From: Rallus limicola
Taxonomy: Eukaryota; Chordata; Aves; Gruiformes; Rallidae
Direction of reading: 5' to 3'
Assembly (NCBI GenBank): GCA_022605955.1
Contig: JAKCOZ010000009.1
Location: forward strand, 1,364,001-1,428,000
Length of the DNA: 64,000 bases
In this document: positions 24,101 through 36,167 of the stretch, in pieces
How positions within the stretch are numbered: the stretch's first letter is position 1
Layout: each line of letters starts with the position of its first letter
Translations under genes and position numbers: made by a program
The notes under the pieces: generated by a model
The model's input: the letters and a program-made list of their open reading frames with translations, nothing else
The model's database searches: none
Told to the model about the DNA's origin: nothing

Positions 24101-24574
24101 AGATGTGAGTAAGTACAATAAACCCATTTCAACCCCACACTGGGCTTTTGTGCCCAGACTGATGCTATCAGGCTGGAAGGTGATTGTTCAGACTGCCACA
24201 TGTAAAGCCAAGACAGCCTGTCCCGGTTTCCCACCGGGTGCTAATGCCCTGGGGACCTGACTTGTCTCCTGCCAAGCATGCATCCTTCACTGCCATGCTT
24301 TAAAGGGCAATGAGTGAGTCCAGTCACCCCTGGCCACACAAAAATGTTCACTTCCAGCTGGAGAGACTCAGGACTGACTATTCCTACGGTGCCAAAGGCA
24401 TACTGAGGAGCATTAACATTGGGAAATTTTAGGAGATCTCTCAGAGCTTCAAGCTGAATCTTGTAGTGTAGTGTCAGTGAAGCCTGAAGTCAGTGCTGAG
24501 CCAACATAACTACTGCTAACATTAATGGGAGCTTTTACCCAAAGTCCTTCAAGACAAAGAGAACTGTCAGTTCG
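21157..24574. other. Non-genic single-copy sequence
   Basis: About 3.4 kb without a gene. A small (CA)n lies at 22500-22515. A segment at 22805-22860 (gaatcacag...ggtttgggttgg) faintly recalls a minus-strand CR1 end but is too diverged to call. The rest appears unique. Confidence 0.45.
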
Positions 24575-24905
24575 TGCTGGTTTTGGCTGGGACAAAGTTA
24601 ACTCTCTTCACAGGAGCTGCTATGGGGCTGTGGTTTGGATTTGTGGTTTTGGAACAGTGCTGATACCACAGGGATGTTTTGTTCTTGCCGAGCAGGGCTC
24701 ACACAGAGCCAAGGGCTGTTCTGCCCCTCAGCCCACCCCACCCCACCAGCGAGGGGCTGGGGTGTGCAAGGGGTCCGAGGGGACACAGCTGACCCCAAGG
24801 GATATCCCACACCATATGACATCATGCTCAGTAGGGGAAGAGGAAGGAAGGGGGGGCACTTTCAGAATAATGGCATTTGTCTTCTCAAGCACTTTAGAAC
24901 ACGGT
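24575..24905 (+). mobile_element. ERVL-like LTR fragment, sense
   Basis: It starts with 'tgctggttttggctggga', the typical 5' end of a widespread avian ERVL-like LTR. It follows the family order: the acagtgctgataccacagg block, 'cagcgaggggctggggtg', 'gggatatcccacaccatatg' and 'acatcatgctcagta'. The TATA-box stretch expected next is deleted, and the sequence then keeps 'ggcatttgtcttctcaagc' before decaying. The 3' half (R/U5) is absent. No retroviral coding sequence adjoins it. Confidence 0.85.
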
Positions 24906-25794
24906 TTCACTGTGTAGATCTGGGCAGTAGATCATAAGCAGGTAAGTGAAGAAAACAACATACAGGTTTATAAAGCATCAGTTCTACTCCACACAAGAGA
25001 CCAGAGACAGTGCAGGCCTAGTTCTTATGGATTACATTTCCAAGAGGAACAGCAAACCCAGCGGTCCCACTGATGTGTTGATACACAAACACAGTGATGC
25101 TAGGGAGGCCTGGTGGTCCAGGTGATGGTTTTGCACTTCAGAAAGGCCCTCGCTCCCTGTATGCCACATGGTGAGGACTGACTCATTTTAAATGCTTCTC
25201 CCTCTGCTCCATTACTTTATTTGTCCTTGCACCAGCAAAGAATGTGGGCAACTGACTTTTCCCTTTCTATTCCCAAAGTGTAAAGAGGCATCTGAGATAT
25301 TTAAAGACCAATTAATATCCATTGTTAGTGCAAATACTTCAGAGAAAGCTTTTCCCATTCAGTTTACCAGGGTGGCATCTACTGGCCCCAGATCCACCCA
25401 ATTTTTTAAATTATTTTTGACATAAATATACTGACATGTTAAAATTGCAAGCTGACATCTAAATGTGTGTTCCTCATGCTCAGACATGTAAATAGAGATT
25501 AGCCTATTCAAGGGGATGCAATAATTTAGACTGATGTTTCAAGGTAAGTATTTTTTTGGGTCAAAGTCATTACAATTAAGACAGTAGATTGTATATAAAG
25601 TCTATTCTTCTATTTTCCATTGCAAAGACTTTTTATAAATAGAAAGGTAGATCTGTAGGCTGATCTTATAAAATAACAGTGAGGTCGTTGATGTGGTTTA
25701 CGTTTCTGTTTAAACACAAAAAAGAAGAGAAAATGTAAAAATCTCTTGATAGCATATTTCACTTATTTCACTCCAGGCCAAAGTTAGACACAAA

Positions 25795-25795
<1 letters not shown>
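24906..25795. other. Non-genic single-copy sequence
   Basis: No gene recognised. Two consensus-like CAG|GTAAGT and AAG|GTAAGT donor motifs lie at about 24942 and 25544. Neither has an upstream open exon with an acceptor that I can support. Confidence 0.45.

Positions 25796-25834
<39 letters not shown>
25796..25834. repeat. (TG)19 microsatellite
   Basis: About nineteen perfect TG units. Confidence 0.96.
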
Positions 25835-25835
<1 letters not shown>

Positions 25836-27210
25836 CATATTTTCTTCTTCAGGATCATATCCCTTTAGTGATATCACACATCACTTCTTGAAGATCCTCT
25901 ACCCTTGAACATGTTACAAAGACATCTTTCTCTTACAAAGTTGTAGCTCCTCTCATTCCAAACGACCTTCATCTACTTTGAATAGGAATGTTGTCTTGAA
26001 ACTCACACACACTCACCTTTGTGCAAATTGTGCAGCTAACACTGAGCTATACTCACCAACCAGTAGCAATTTACATGCAGCTGCAATGCTGACAAATATT
26101 GAACAAAGCCACAAAGGATGACATGAAAATGCACGTTTCTTCTCAGACACCCATAAGCATTTAGGAAGAAATGAAGTATCACGTCTCATCCCACAGCAAA
26201 TATGACAATGCAAACTTGATGTAAATGCTTTGTTCCTGACTGAGGAGTGTGATGGCCAGTTGCCTCACCTCTGTTCAGAAAACTATACTGGATCTGGCAG
26301 GTTCTTCACATTTGAAATTTCTGTTGCATCTGTGGAACAGCTGAGAATGAACGTATGTTTCTCAAAGCATTTCAATCAGTTCTGATTTCCCTGGCTAGCA
26401 TCTCCGCCTGCCAATGTATGAAGCCTTGAATATATTAGCAAAGTATTAATTATGGTTGAGATCCTCAAACATATTTCAATACCTAGCTGTCACCATAGCA
26501 GTAATAAGTGTCATCCTCTAGCAAAAATCATTGTGAAGCAATGCTTGAGGCATAAACGTGATAAGACTACTCTATTATTTATTAAGGAAAATTACTAAAA
26601 TTAATGATTTAAATCATGTTATATATAGACCAGTAAAACACAATATACTAATAGATCAATTCTCCAGTGCTAACTGGGATAGTGTATAATAAGTGTAACA
26701 TGAAAGCAAAACTCACTGAATACAACTGCATTACTACTAAAAAGACATTCAATATAGTCTTTAATCTCATAATATATATTTTAAAAATAATCCATGAACT
26801 GTTCTTTACTTTTAAGTAAAATCAAAAAAAGAGGGAAAATTATTGATTCCTTATGGATATTTAAAATTCAGGTGTGCTGAAGGAGCCTGAATGTGTCTGC
26901 TGTTTCCTGGTCATGAGAAGAACTTTTAAATACGTAGAAACCAGGTCTGGAACAAGCTGCTGAATTTTCAGTGTTATTGAAATTGTAAGTTCTTAGGTCT
27001 GACTGGTCTAAATAATAACAGAAATTAAAATAATAGCAATAATAATAAAAGCCAGCAATTAAAAACAAAACCCCAACAACCTACAATCACTTAACAGCCA
27101 TTAACTTCTTGGCATATGAAGTTGTCTGAAAGTAATCCTTCTGTGACACCCTTATCAGGAAATAAATTGCTGTCTGCCCTAATGTGCTGTTGTGCACCTT
27201 GTGATGGAAA
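25835..27210. other. Non-genic AT-rich sequence
   Basis: Single-copy AT-rich sequence with a degenerate AAT-rich stretch at 27010-27050. No gene or mobile element recognised. Confidence 0.5.
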
Positions 27211-27779
27211 TGCTGGTGGGTTGACACCACCCCCCCCCCATCAGCTCAGACCCCAGCCAGCCATTCCCTCACTCCCTCCACGTGGGAAGGACAGAAGTGA
27301 GAAAGCTCGTGGGGTGAGATGAAGGCAGTTTAGAAGGTGAAGCAAAGCTGTGTGCTCAAGCAAAGCAAAACCTGGAATTCATTCACTGCTTCCCACCTGC
27401 AGGCAGATGCCCAGCCGTTTCTAGGAAAGCAGGGCTGCTCCAAGCATCATGGTTATCTGGAAGGGCACACACACTGTAGCCATGAATAGGTTGTCCCCCT
27501 CTTCCTTCCATCCCTGAGCATTCACTGGGCATGAGTGGTGGGGAATGGCCCTTTAGTCAGCTGGGGTCAGCTTCTGACCCCTTGCCCATGCCCAGTCTGC
27601 TTGTGGTGGGGAGCAGACTAGGAAAAAAAATAAAAAACAAAACCAAAAAAGTGAAAAGTCATCAGCAATCAGCAAAACACTGGTGTGTCCCCAGTCTGGT
27701 TCTGTGTTTTGGTCACAGATGCAAAGCACAGCACTGTAGGGATTGCTGTGGAGGAAACTAACTCCATCCCAGCCAGACA
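27211..27779 (-). mobile_element. ERVL-like solo LTR, antisense, near full length
   Basis: On the minus strand it begins at 27779 with 'tgtctggctgggatggagtt' and ends near 27211 with 'ggtgtcaacccaccagca'. Both ends are family-typical (TG...CA). Internal landmarks in order include the 'caaaacactggtgtg' region, the 'gtcagctggggtcagc' block, 'gtgaatgaattccag' and the cttcaccttctaaactgcc block near 27330 that carries the polyadenylation-type region. An A-rich insertion lies at 27622-27655 and a C10 run at about 27229. The TATA stretch is decayed. I could not see a matching target-site duplication. No internal retroviral genes remain, so it is a solo LTR. Confidence 0.85.
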
Positions 27780-27989
27780 TAATAATAATTATGTTTTATG
27801 AAGACTGTTTTTTTCTAAACATCCCCTGAGTTTCCCTGGATCCTGGAAGACATTTCTCTGTAGCCAACCAGAAAGCTTTATTGCAGAGAATTGTTTTCAC
27901 TCAGCTAATATGAAAAGCTTTTAATGATCTGCAGTAATTTAACCTGGATATAAACTCTAACCTGTGAGTGATGTTTTATTGTCATATGC

Positions 27990-28164
27990 CAGACTGCCCA
28001 GAGACCCTGTGGAGTCTCCTTCTCTGGAGACATCCAAAACTCACCTTCACGAGTTCTGGTGTGACCTAGTCTAGGTGATCCCACTCTGGGAGATGAGGGG
28101 GGGAGTTTGGATCTGTTGAGGTCCCTTCCAAACCCTAATATTCTTTGATTCTGTGATTCTGTGA
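27990..28164 (+). mobile_element. CR1 LINE 3' end, 5'-truncated
   Basis: Sense CR1 3' UTR with 'actgcccagagaccctgtgg', 'agtctccttctctggagaca' and 'gtgacctagtctaggtgatc'. The 'aggtcccttcc' end is followed by a tail of ATTCTTTG/ATTCTGTG/ATTCTGTG. It is more diverged than the neighbouring 28.75-29.08 kb copy and belongs to a different subtype. Confidence 0.9.
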
Positions 28165-28747
28165 AAGAGATTACAAGAGTTGATATGAACTTCAGTTCTT
28201 CTTTTCCAGAAAAGAGCTGATAGAAATGCTTTATTAAGCATGGTTGAATGGTGTAGTGTAACAGCCTCCCACACCACTGCACGTTAGCCCCCCCTATTTC
28301 CCATCGCCTTAAAACAGCAATTAGAAGCTGATGAGAAATGTCCAGAAACAATAATAGTTAAAGATCAATTAAGAATCTATGCAGCTAGGAAGATTAAATA
28401 TTTATTAAAATAACAACAACCTTTCAAATAATAGTTCAAACTTCATTACTCTAATACGTTCTTGAACTTCTATTTTCTGCCTCAGTTCACTGTAATTGCA
28501 AACTGCAGTAGTGACAGTGAATGTTTCAGACTAAAGTACATAAAAAACATAAAGCTCTTACGTTATGCTGACAGTATTGAGATTCTGTAAACAGATTTGA
28601 ACAGTATTATTTTTTTTTATTTGCCTGCACATTTCTCAAGTTCTTTTCTGCTAAAATGTGACAAAAATCTCCTATATATCTAAATTTACCTGGAACTTAA
28701 AGCACACATCCATAATCTTCCTCTTGCAGTCAGGTGTGGCCATAGCT
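28165..28747. other. Non-genic AT-rich sequence
   Basis: Unique sequence between two CR1 fragments. It includes the abrupt 3' breakpoint of the next element near 28747, preceded by a TCTTCCTCTTGCAG stretch that resembles a splice acceptor but is probably fortuitous. Confidence 0.45.
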
Positions 28748-29077
28748 GGGCTGGAATCTCTCCAGAGAAGGAGACTCCACACCCCCTGGGCAGCCTGGCC
28801 CAGGGCTCCCTCACCCTCACTGGGGAAAAGTTCTTCCTCATGTTGGTGTGGAACTCTCTGTGCTCCAACTTGCAGCCATTGCCCCTTGTCCTGTCCCCAC
28901 AGACACTGAAAAGGGGCTGGCCATGTCCCCCTGCATCCCATGCTTAAGATAATTATAAACATTAATTAGGTCCCCCCTTAGTCTTCTCTTCTCCAGGCTG
29001 AACAGCCCCAGCTCCCTCAGCCTTTCCTCACAGGGGAGATGCTCCAGGCCCTTCATTATCTTTGTAGCCCTACGAAA
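28748..29077 (-). mobile_element. CR1 LINE fragment lacking its 3' terminus
   Basis: Reading the minus strand from 29077, it has 'gggcctggagcatctcccct', 'ctgttcagcctggagaagag', 'ggacctaattaatg' and 'gtctgtggggacaggacaag'. It reaches 'agtctccttctctggagaga' and 'ttccagccc' and then stops. The last 110 or so bp of the CR1 3' UTR and its tail are missing, unlike the other copies here. Over about 300 bp it differs from the plus-strand copy at 56.17-56.47 kb at only about a dozen positions by eye, so both are relatively young members of one subfamily. Confidence 0.93.
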
Positions 29078-30104
29078 TACCATCAAAAGGGGGAAAAAAG
29101 GAGCATCTTTATTTTTAATGCCACACACAAAATGTACAGACACCACACAGCTCATGACAGTCACAGTTCAGAAAGAAACGTTCTTCATTGGGAGAAAAAG
29201 CACAACCAGCAGACTTAGGGTAGCATGGGTAATTAATGTAATTAAGCTGCTAGGCACCAGATGAAGTGGTTCATTGGGTGACACACCAAGGGCTTATGCA
29301 GCCATCAGCCTGTACTGGCTGGGAAAAGCCTTCATCTCACACCTGGGGAGTACCTCAGCTTCATGGCCCTGGATCTGGAGCGAAGCACTCCAGGACTGCA
29401 TCAGCAAATTACAGGGAGGCCACGAGTCCTTCTCCATCTACTTCTGATTTGGGCTTGGCCTGATGACACAAATACACAAAGTGGTGCTGGGTTCTTTTTG
29501 CCTGACACTTTTCTCCATATATACTTTATTAAGAGCTTTCTTCAGAGCGATAGTTTTGGGCTGCTTGAGAGGTACCTTCCCTGCACCGCCTACAGACACG
29601 GCTTTGCTCAGTCCATCAGTCTGAGAAGAGATCCCTTCTGCCTCGCTGCCTGGAGCTGGCCAGCTTTCCATAAAGCACCCGGTTAAGAGAATCCTTTACT
29701 GCAAATGATTTAAAGCATAAATGAGATTAAGGTTTTGATGTTTATTTTATTGGAGAACTGTCTCATTGAAATATGTCTTGAAATTTTAAAATAAGAAAAA
29801 GAAAATCAATATATTTTATGTTAAACGGTGGGGGAAGAGGAGATTGACTTGCTTGTCTTTCTCCTTAGTCCTTCATTCTTACCCTTTGGAGAAGAAAAAA
29901 AGAAGATGGAAGAGCTGAACACACCAAAAAGTATTATGTCATCAAAACAAACTTTATTTTGTTTAATAAAACCAAGTAAAACTGCTGTTTAGGCTAATCA
30001 TCGGTAGGAGTAGGCAGTAATTCTAAATGCTCTTAGCATTTGAAAATGCACAGCTGTTCAAAACACTATCCTGATGATGAGCTGCTGTAACACTCCTCTA
30101 TAAA
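29078..30104. other. Non-genic single-copy sequence
   Basis: No gene established. It contains the unassigned minus-strand frame at 29438-29671 described separately. The rest is AT-rich without recognised repeats. Confidence 0.45.
29438..29671 (-). other. Unassigned minus-strand open frame, protein-like
   Basis: A 77-codon frame from an ATG at 29671 to a TAG. The middle is basic and has protein-like texture ('KVPLKQPKTIALKKALNKVY'). I recognise no family. The upstream frame opens after a TAA only nine codons above the ATG. No clear donor site ends it. It could be a short relic exon, a small pseudogene fragment or chance. Confidence 0.15.
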
Positions 30105-30200
30105 GGTCTCCTATAAGCTGCTAGCAACGGGAGCGGCGCTGGAGCGAGGCTGGGCAGGCGCCACAGCAGCTACCGAGCAGAGAGCTGCAAGAGCGACTTC
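30105..30200. promoter_or_regulatory. Small CpG cluster, candidate regulatory element
   Basis: A local CpG concentration ('cgggagcggcgctggagcga', then 'ggcgcc') in an otherwise CpG-poor, AT-rich region. A 'ctagcaacgg' word, similar to an RFX half-site, lies at its left edge. No exon is evident. The block could be a short conserved element or an enhancer core. The evidence is compositional only. Confidence 0.25.
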
Positions 30201-33200
30201 AGCTGGCACCCACACGTCAAAACCAAGAATAACTGCAAACACTGCTGTTAGTGGCTATCCCTTCTAGACTGTGTGCTCACCCCACGTGCAGAACTGGCAA
30301 CCAACTGCTGCTCAAGCAGCCTTCCAGAAAGTTTCCTCCCTCATCTTCGTATTATTGATCCCAGGAGGCCGGTTCCTCCCACCAGATACATAAGAGACCG
30401 TGCTATTAGCAGAGTATTCAGCTTGTTTTCTGGAACATATGGACGCTGAATGGAAATTGCCACTTTATTCTCTCACCTACACTGCTTGTGAAGTGCATTA
30501 GCAGAGGGCAACAAGCGATACTGGTCGAGCAGGTGATCAGGAATGTGCAGAGACAAACGTCTTTTCATTCTTCAGTTCTGCATTGCAATCTTTCCTTTCC
30601 TCCCAGAGAAATTAACCAAAGGATGCTCACGAAATTTTACCCTGGTAGCAGCTATAAACTGACTGAATTAAGAAGCATCTGTGGGCAACTGACTTCAATT
30701 TGGGTCTTAGGAACAATACTTAGAAAAGTACATTGAGAAAATGTGAAGCCATTTATATAAGGATAAAGATGTCTAATGGATTTGGCTTAAACGAGTTTCA
30801 CACTTCAATTTCTTTTTCCTCTTCGTGCCCAACAATTCTATCTCTAATCTTTAAAACCCGCTGCATTTCTCTTGCTGGATCTATACCTGAGGGAAAACAT
30901 GCTAATCATCCTGCTCATGCTTCCTCGTGTTCTGAACTTATTTCCCTCTGTCAGCCCCATGCATGATTATAATTTGACGATAACAGAAACAATCTAAAAC
31001 TTCAATTATGAAAGCATTTCTGTGTTAATTGCCTCCCGGCTAAATGACTTCCTCTCACACTAGGAAGTTAAACATCTGACAGCATGACTGAGCTTCAGGA
31101 ACTTCAATTTCCATTCACAAAGGGCTGCTTTTCTAGCTGCATTTCACCATCTTGTTGGAGTCTTTACTGACTTGCTCCCTCTTTTACTTATAGATTCGAG
31201 GATCCCTGGGAGACTCAGCCTGGAGCCAACATTTGCATCTGGGTTGGACCTCTGACTCTTTGTTTTAGTTGGTTTTACATTGTGTGTACTTCATTAACTG
31301 AGTAGATAAAGAAACTTGGAGGGTGTGTGTGTGTGTGTGCGATGACACTGTTCCTTTTAACATCATCTAGCTAGCTTGGCTAGTGAGGAAGATAACAGCA
31401 ATGTAGCACAATGTAGTTCAAACACAGGATAAAAGGTGCAGGAAGTTGACTGGGTTACTTGTCTCTTTTTTTTCATCTAAGGTCATACCTTACCTACCCA
31501 TAAAAGAGAATAGAGATCAAGACCATTCAAATGCAAGTGCTAGCATAATAGGAAATAAAAAATGTCCTTATCTTTATTTCCCTGTTGTGAGTAGATACCA
31601 GTGCATGATTTGCAACAAATATAAAATTTATAAGCTTTGAGCTAAAATTATGTAACTTTGATTTAAGGTAATTTATTTAAAAGCCTAATGAGGTTGACAT
31701 TTGAAGCAGGTTCTTGCCATTTCTGTTGCTTCTGGCTTCACAGAGATAAAACAAAATTGTGGCAGGTGACTCATAAAATGAGTTGACCTGCCAGGGCAGA
31801 ACACATACTCTGAAATGTCCATGTGTAATGATGTTATTTTTGAGCTTTATTGGATATGGTAGCGAGTTTTTCAGTACTGTTTGACTTGGGACAAGGACAA
31901 GACAACCGGGAAGGACACAGATTGAGGCTCCCATGCAGAGAGTCTGGGGTAGATGAGGGATGGGGACTTATCCCAGGTGTGGTAGAGAGGGGAGCAGCGG
32001 TGGGGAACTGAGGTCCCTGCACAGGATTCCTGCAAGCAAAGGGCACAGTAGTGCCTGCAAGCAGAATGCACTGAAAGAGGATTGTAGATATCAGTTGGGA
32101 ATCATCTTTCATTTCCACAGTGAACCAAACTGCACCAGATAAGAGCACCTTGAAGATGAGCTTACAGGAAAGTAAACTTCTACTCACCTGCAGCAGACTG
32201 TCAGTGGAGGGAAATTACTTTAAACTCGTCAGCATTGTTTCCTGGGGCATGGACCATTGACTAATGTGATAGAGGTATATTATTGACCATGCAATGAGGA
32301 GTATTCATGCAATGAAGGGTATTTACTGGTGTAACAGAGTCTGTAGAGGGGAAGTGATGGCAAGTGGCTGAGGGAGTGCTGGGAGGGACAAGATCAAGAG
32401 GTTTCAGGGGACTTGTGAGGAATGGGACAAGAGAAGGGAAGTAAGAAATGCCTAACCTTTCTTTTGTAAACAGCAACAGAGAAATGTTATCCATTCTGTC
32501 CTGGTCCTGTGTTAGGCTCAATGTTAACACTAAGAACCATCATATACAGTGTAATATGCCACTTTTTCTTGATTTGACTCATGACTTAGAGGTAATGAGA
32601 TCTGAGATAAGGAGGACTTTTTTGCTCATATCTGTCTCTTCTCATCTCAGGGAGTCCTGCTCAAAAGGTCACAACATGTATAGCAGTCTTTGTAAGAAGA
32701 CCTAAACAGTTCATCTGGGCTTCTTGTATTTTTTTTCACCCTGACATCTTCAGCTATCTATAATGTACCTGCAAGCAATGCCCTTCTCAAATAAGCTGTT
32801 TTTTTTTTTCCCCACTACCTAAAGATGCTGTGTTACAGCTTAATCTGATATCAGTTTAAATTAATGTTCAGCCGAAGTATGCTTTCTGGATTTTTTTGTA
32901 TTTTTTTTTTTTTTTACATGGATGATGTCTGGGGTCACCAGCCTGCACAAAATCCCACCTTTAAAAAGGAGGGGATGGAAAAATAGGTTCAATGTGCAGA
33001 TCCAGAATCAGGTTTTGCAGTGAAAAATAATCAGGGAAAAAACATCTCTTAAAGCACATAAATCTTTAATGCTTTCCTATCAGTATTGAACTAATTGACT
33101 TGATTAAAATGGTGGTTTCGCTTGAGTGAAGTGTGTTGGGAAAGTCTTGGCTTCAAAAGCACCTCGAAACACCTCAGGAAGGAAACTGCTAAGATGAATG

Positions 33201-33250
33201 CACTAAAAAGGGGTGTGCTGAAAGCAAACAACATTGCAAAATAAATAAAG
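30201..33250. other. Non-genic sequence with possible conserved segments
   Basis: No gene or recognised mobile element. A (TG)9 lies at 31323-31340. The stretch 31010-31170 is repeat-free with words such as TTAATTGCC and TGACAG and may be conserved. A CAG|GTGAGT donor-like site on the minus strand near 32187 lacks an exon. Confidence 0.4.
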
Positions 33251-34560
33251 CCTTTGTCAGAGTTTACAGGCTCAGAGCCACATTAAGCTTTGTATACAAT
33301 TTGGCCCAATGCTTAAATACCTGTATGATGACATATTGAGGTTAGAGTTCCCACTGAGGCAATGTTGTGTATCTGACGGCATTTATATTGATTTTATCAC
33401 CAGAAAGCTGCAACGTGACAACTGATGGATTGCAGGGAACACACTTCGTTAACTCTGCATGCCTGTCTCTTGCAAGTAGCCTTTTTAATCCGCTCACTTT
33501 TTAACACCCCACTCAATAATTCCTCTCAAGAGCATGTGTGTCTGGCTTGTCCTTTAATGATCTCTCCAAATGGGGAAATCAATGGTATTAAATACTCACG
33601 GAATGGTATGTAAATAAGAAGCTATACATTTGCATATGTAGTTTTTAAAGTGGGTTTGATCCATTGATACTCTACAGGAGCCTGATTTTTTTACATCAGT
33701 GATCATTCTTGAAATTCATATAGCTCTCTTGAAACTTCTATTGCTTTCTTCACAATTTCAGTAATATACTGAATTGTAGTTTGCCAGAAGAGAAGCAGAA
33801 AAGCAAATAATGCATGGGGGAAAAAAAAAAGGATTTACATTTAAGGATCTGAAATTCCATTCAGCTGTTAACTGCATCTTCTTAGATCAGTTGTAACCAA
33901 ACTTTAATCCAAAGAAATGAGATTCAGAGATGACAAATTAATAACCCAACTAATTGGCAACATTATTATGTTTTGCCACCGTGCTGGGAAAAATTTCAAA
34001 CTAGGGGGGCACCTGGAGATGAAACAGACCTGTGCCATTTTCTGCTCCTGGTTTATATGTTTTTGCTATTTGAAACACATGCATTTAATTGCTTAGAACA
34101 GTGGGGCTCCAACATTATTCTGATGACTACTGAACTGTTAAATTGATCAGAGCGCTGAGAATATGTATATGTTTTTAAATCAACCTAGTGGCAAATTTCC
34201 TTTGCCTTAATGCTCTCCCATTACCCTTAATTAAATCCTTTTCTTACCCACTGCTTCCCAAACAATGTCACTAACCCCTCTGTCTCTCACCTTGGCGGTG
34301 CCTCCAAAATTTACAAAAAATTAATGGCTCCTCAAGCTTTTAAACACTTTGGGCAAAATTCAGCGCCCCGTGATCTCACTGGGAACAGCTGGAGCTGCAC
34401 CAGGAATGAATTTGGCTGTTAGGAACCACTGAGCGACCCCGAGGACTGAACTGGTTCTGCATTCCTGTTCTGCCAGTCTGGTTTCTCCTGCCAGGTGGAG
34501 AAAGATAAAGCGGCCAAGCAAAAGGCTACAGATGTTGTGATCCCTGCGAGGCACAGCCTC
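33251..34560. promoter_or_regulatory. Candidate cluster of conserved non-coding elements
   Basis: About 1.3 kb of repeat-free sequence that lacks open frames and carries many AT-rich transcription-factor-like words: 'ttaattaaat' near 34229, 'catttaattgctt' near 34082, 'ctaattggcaac' near 33950 and 'aattgatcagagcg' near 34141. The texture is typical of enhancer-bearing gene deserts. Conservation has not been tested, so the call is inference from texture. Confidence 0.25.
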
Positions 34561-36167
34561 CCCTCACCTCACACGTTCACAACGGCCCGGTGACAGCGAT
34601 GAGAAGTCTGCCATGGATCAGGGATAGTCATCAACCCGTGTGTGTTGGTTGGTTGAAGCATCTATTTATCTAAATATATTTAAAGCTCTTTCCCTATAGA
34701 CATTTTTACTACCTGGTATGTGTGTTGGAATTGAATTACGACTGCCTTATTTTAGTTTTATGCCTTTGTAATGACATTAAAAGCAACACTTAACATAAAA
34801 CCAGAGCAAGGTGATGGCGAATCAGGCCCAATTCACTCTTCTGTAACTGTGCTCTTTAGAAAGGTGGCAAGTATCAGAGTATGAAGTAAACAATTGCAAT
34901 AACTAGTAGCTTCCCCTAAAATACTACATTTTCTCTTGTGTTTTCCTTCTATTTTTTCCCCCTCCATAACGTCTTGTAAAAGATTGGCTTTGAAACATAA
35001 AAACAACTGAAAGCCTCACTTTGAAAATAAAATGTATTTATAACACAATTGGTGGGAAAGCAAAATGACAGAGAAGCAATATGCCTGATTAATTTTGAAA
35101 CATTTAAAGCAGTCAATTGAAAACCTTTTAAAGCAACACCTTCTGATGAAACAAGGCACTTTACAGCACCAAAATAGCCTGTAGATAACATCTTTTTAAC
35201 TGGAAAAGCTGGGAATGTCCTCAGTAAACTGCAAACAAATTGTTTTGAGATTCTGAAAATACTAAAGGACACTCGCTATAGAAAGGACTGTGTGTTACTT
35301 GTGCTGGTCCAGGAGAAGAGGAAAAGTGTGACAGCTGGCTTTGTGGGCACTTGAGCACATCTCCCTCCAGAAGGCTGTCAGGCGAAACCAACTTCCTTGT
35401 TATAATTAGATTACATGATATATATTGCCTAAGAGTCACCTCTATTGGTTCCTAAAGATAATGAATTGTTTTGAGGGCCCAAAAGGCCATCATTTTTACA
35501 AAATTATGTGTTTTCCACTTTGTGCTTCACTGTTATTTGGAAAAAAAAAAATTAATCACAGGGAGGATTCTAGATTCACTCTGCCACACAAACACCCCCA
35601 CCACCACCACACCACCCCCCCGTCATTTAAGCAAATGGCTTGCTAGGATTGATTTATAGATATTACATAATATAACATAATAACACATAACGAAATTTCA
35701 TTACACAGTCAGGTTAATTTGAATGATGATTGGTTCCCCTGGTAGGCAACGGGAGGCACTTGTGTTCAGTAACTGCTGCGGTATTTTACACCCGCATTGC
35801 AATGAACTGTAGCCTGCTGGAAATGCAGCCATTAGCTATCCTGAAGATGAAGAGCCTAAGTGATCTACTGAGTTATAAAGGTGTGAGTTGTTTAAATATA
35901 ATTACTGCGCTGTACGTTGAAAATCTGCCACTTCAGAGCAGTCAGAAAGGGAGCAGTCCGTAGAGGAGGAATGGATGAAAAGAGATATGAGACGGGAATA
36001 AGGTTTGATACTGGGCAAATTACTTCACTGGGGGGAAAAGCAAGTGGCTGCAAGACAACTTCTGTAATTCAGATGGGCGGGATCCCACAAGACACCCAGA
36101 CTGCTTCCTGTAGATAAGAGGTCCTCCCTGGATGTGCTGCTCTCCTAAATGGAGTTAAATGATGCAA
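34561..36167. other. Non-genic sequence with possible conserved segments
   Basis: No gene. The segment at 35010-35210 is AT-rich with 'cctgattaattttgaaac' and 'tgtatttataacac' and may be a conserved element. A CAC/CCA-rich simple tract lies at 35585-35621. The remainder is unremarkable. Confidence 0.4.
35585..35621. repeat. C/A-rich simple repeat (CCA)n with C7
   Basis: CACACAAACACCCCC followed by four CCA units and a C7 run. Confidence 0.85.

Noticed and set aside
27905..28351. 148-codon minus-strand frame
   Set aside because: It runs antisense through the CR1 fragment at 27990-28164.
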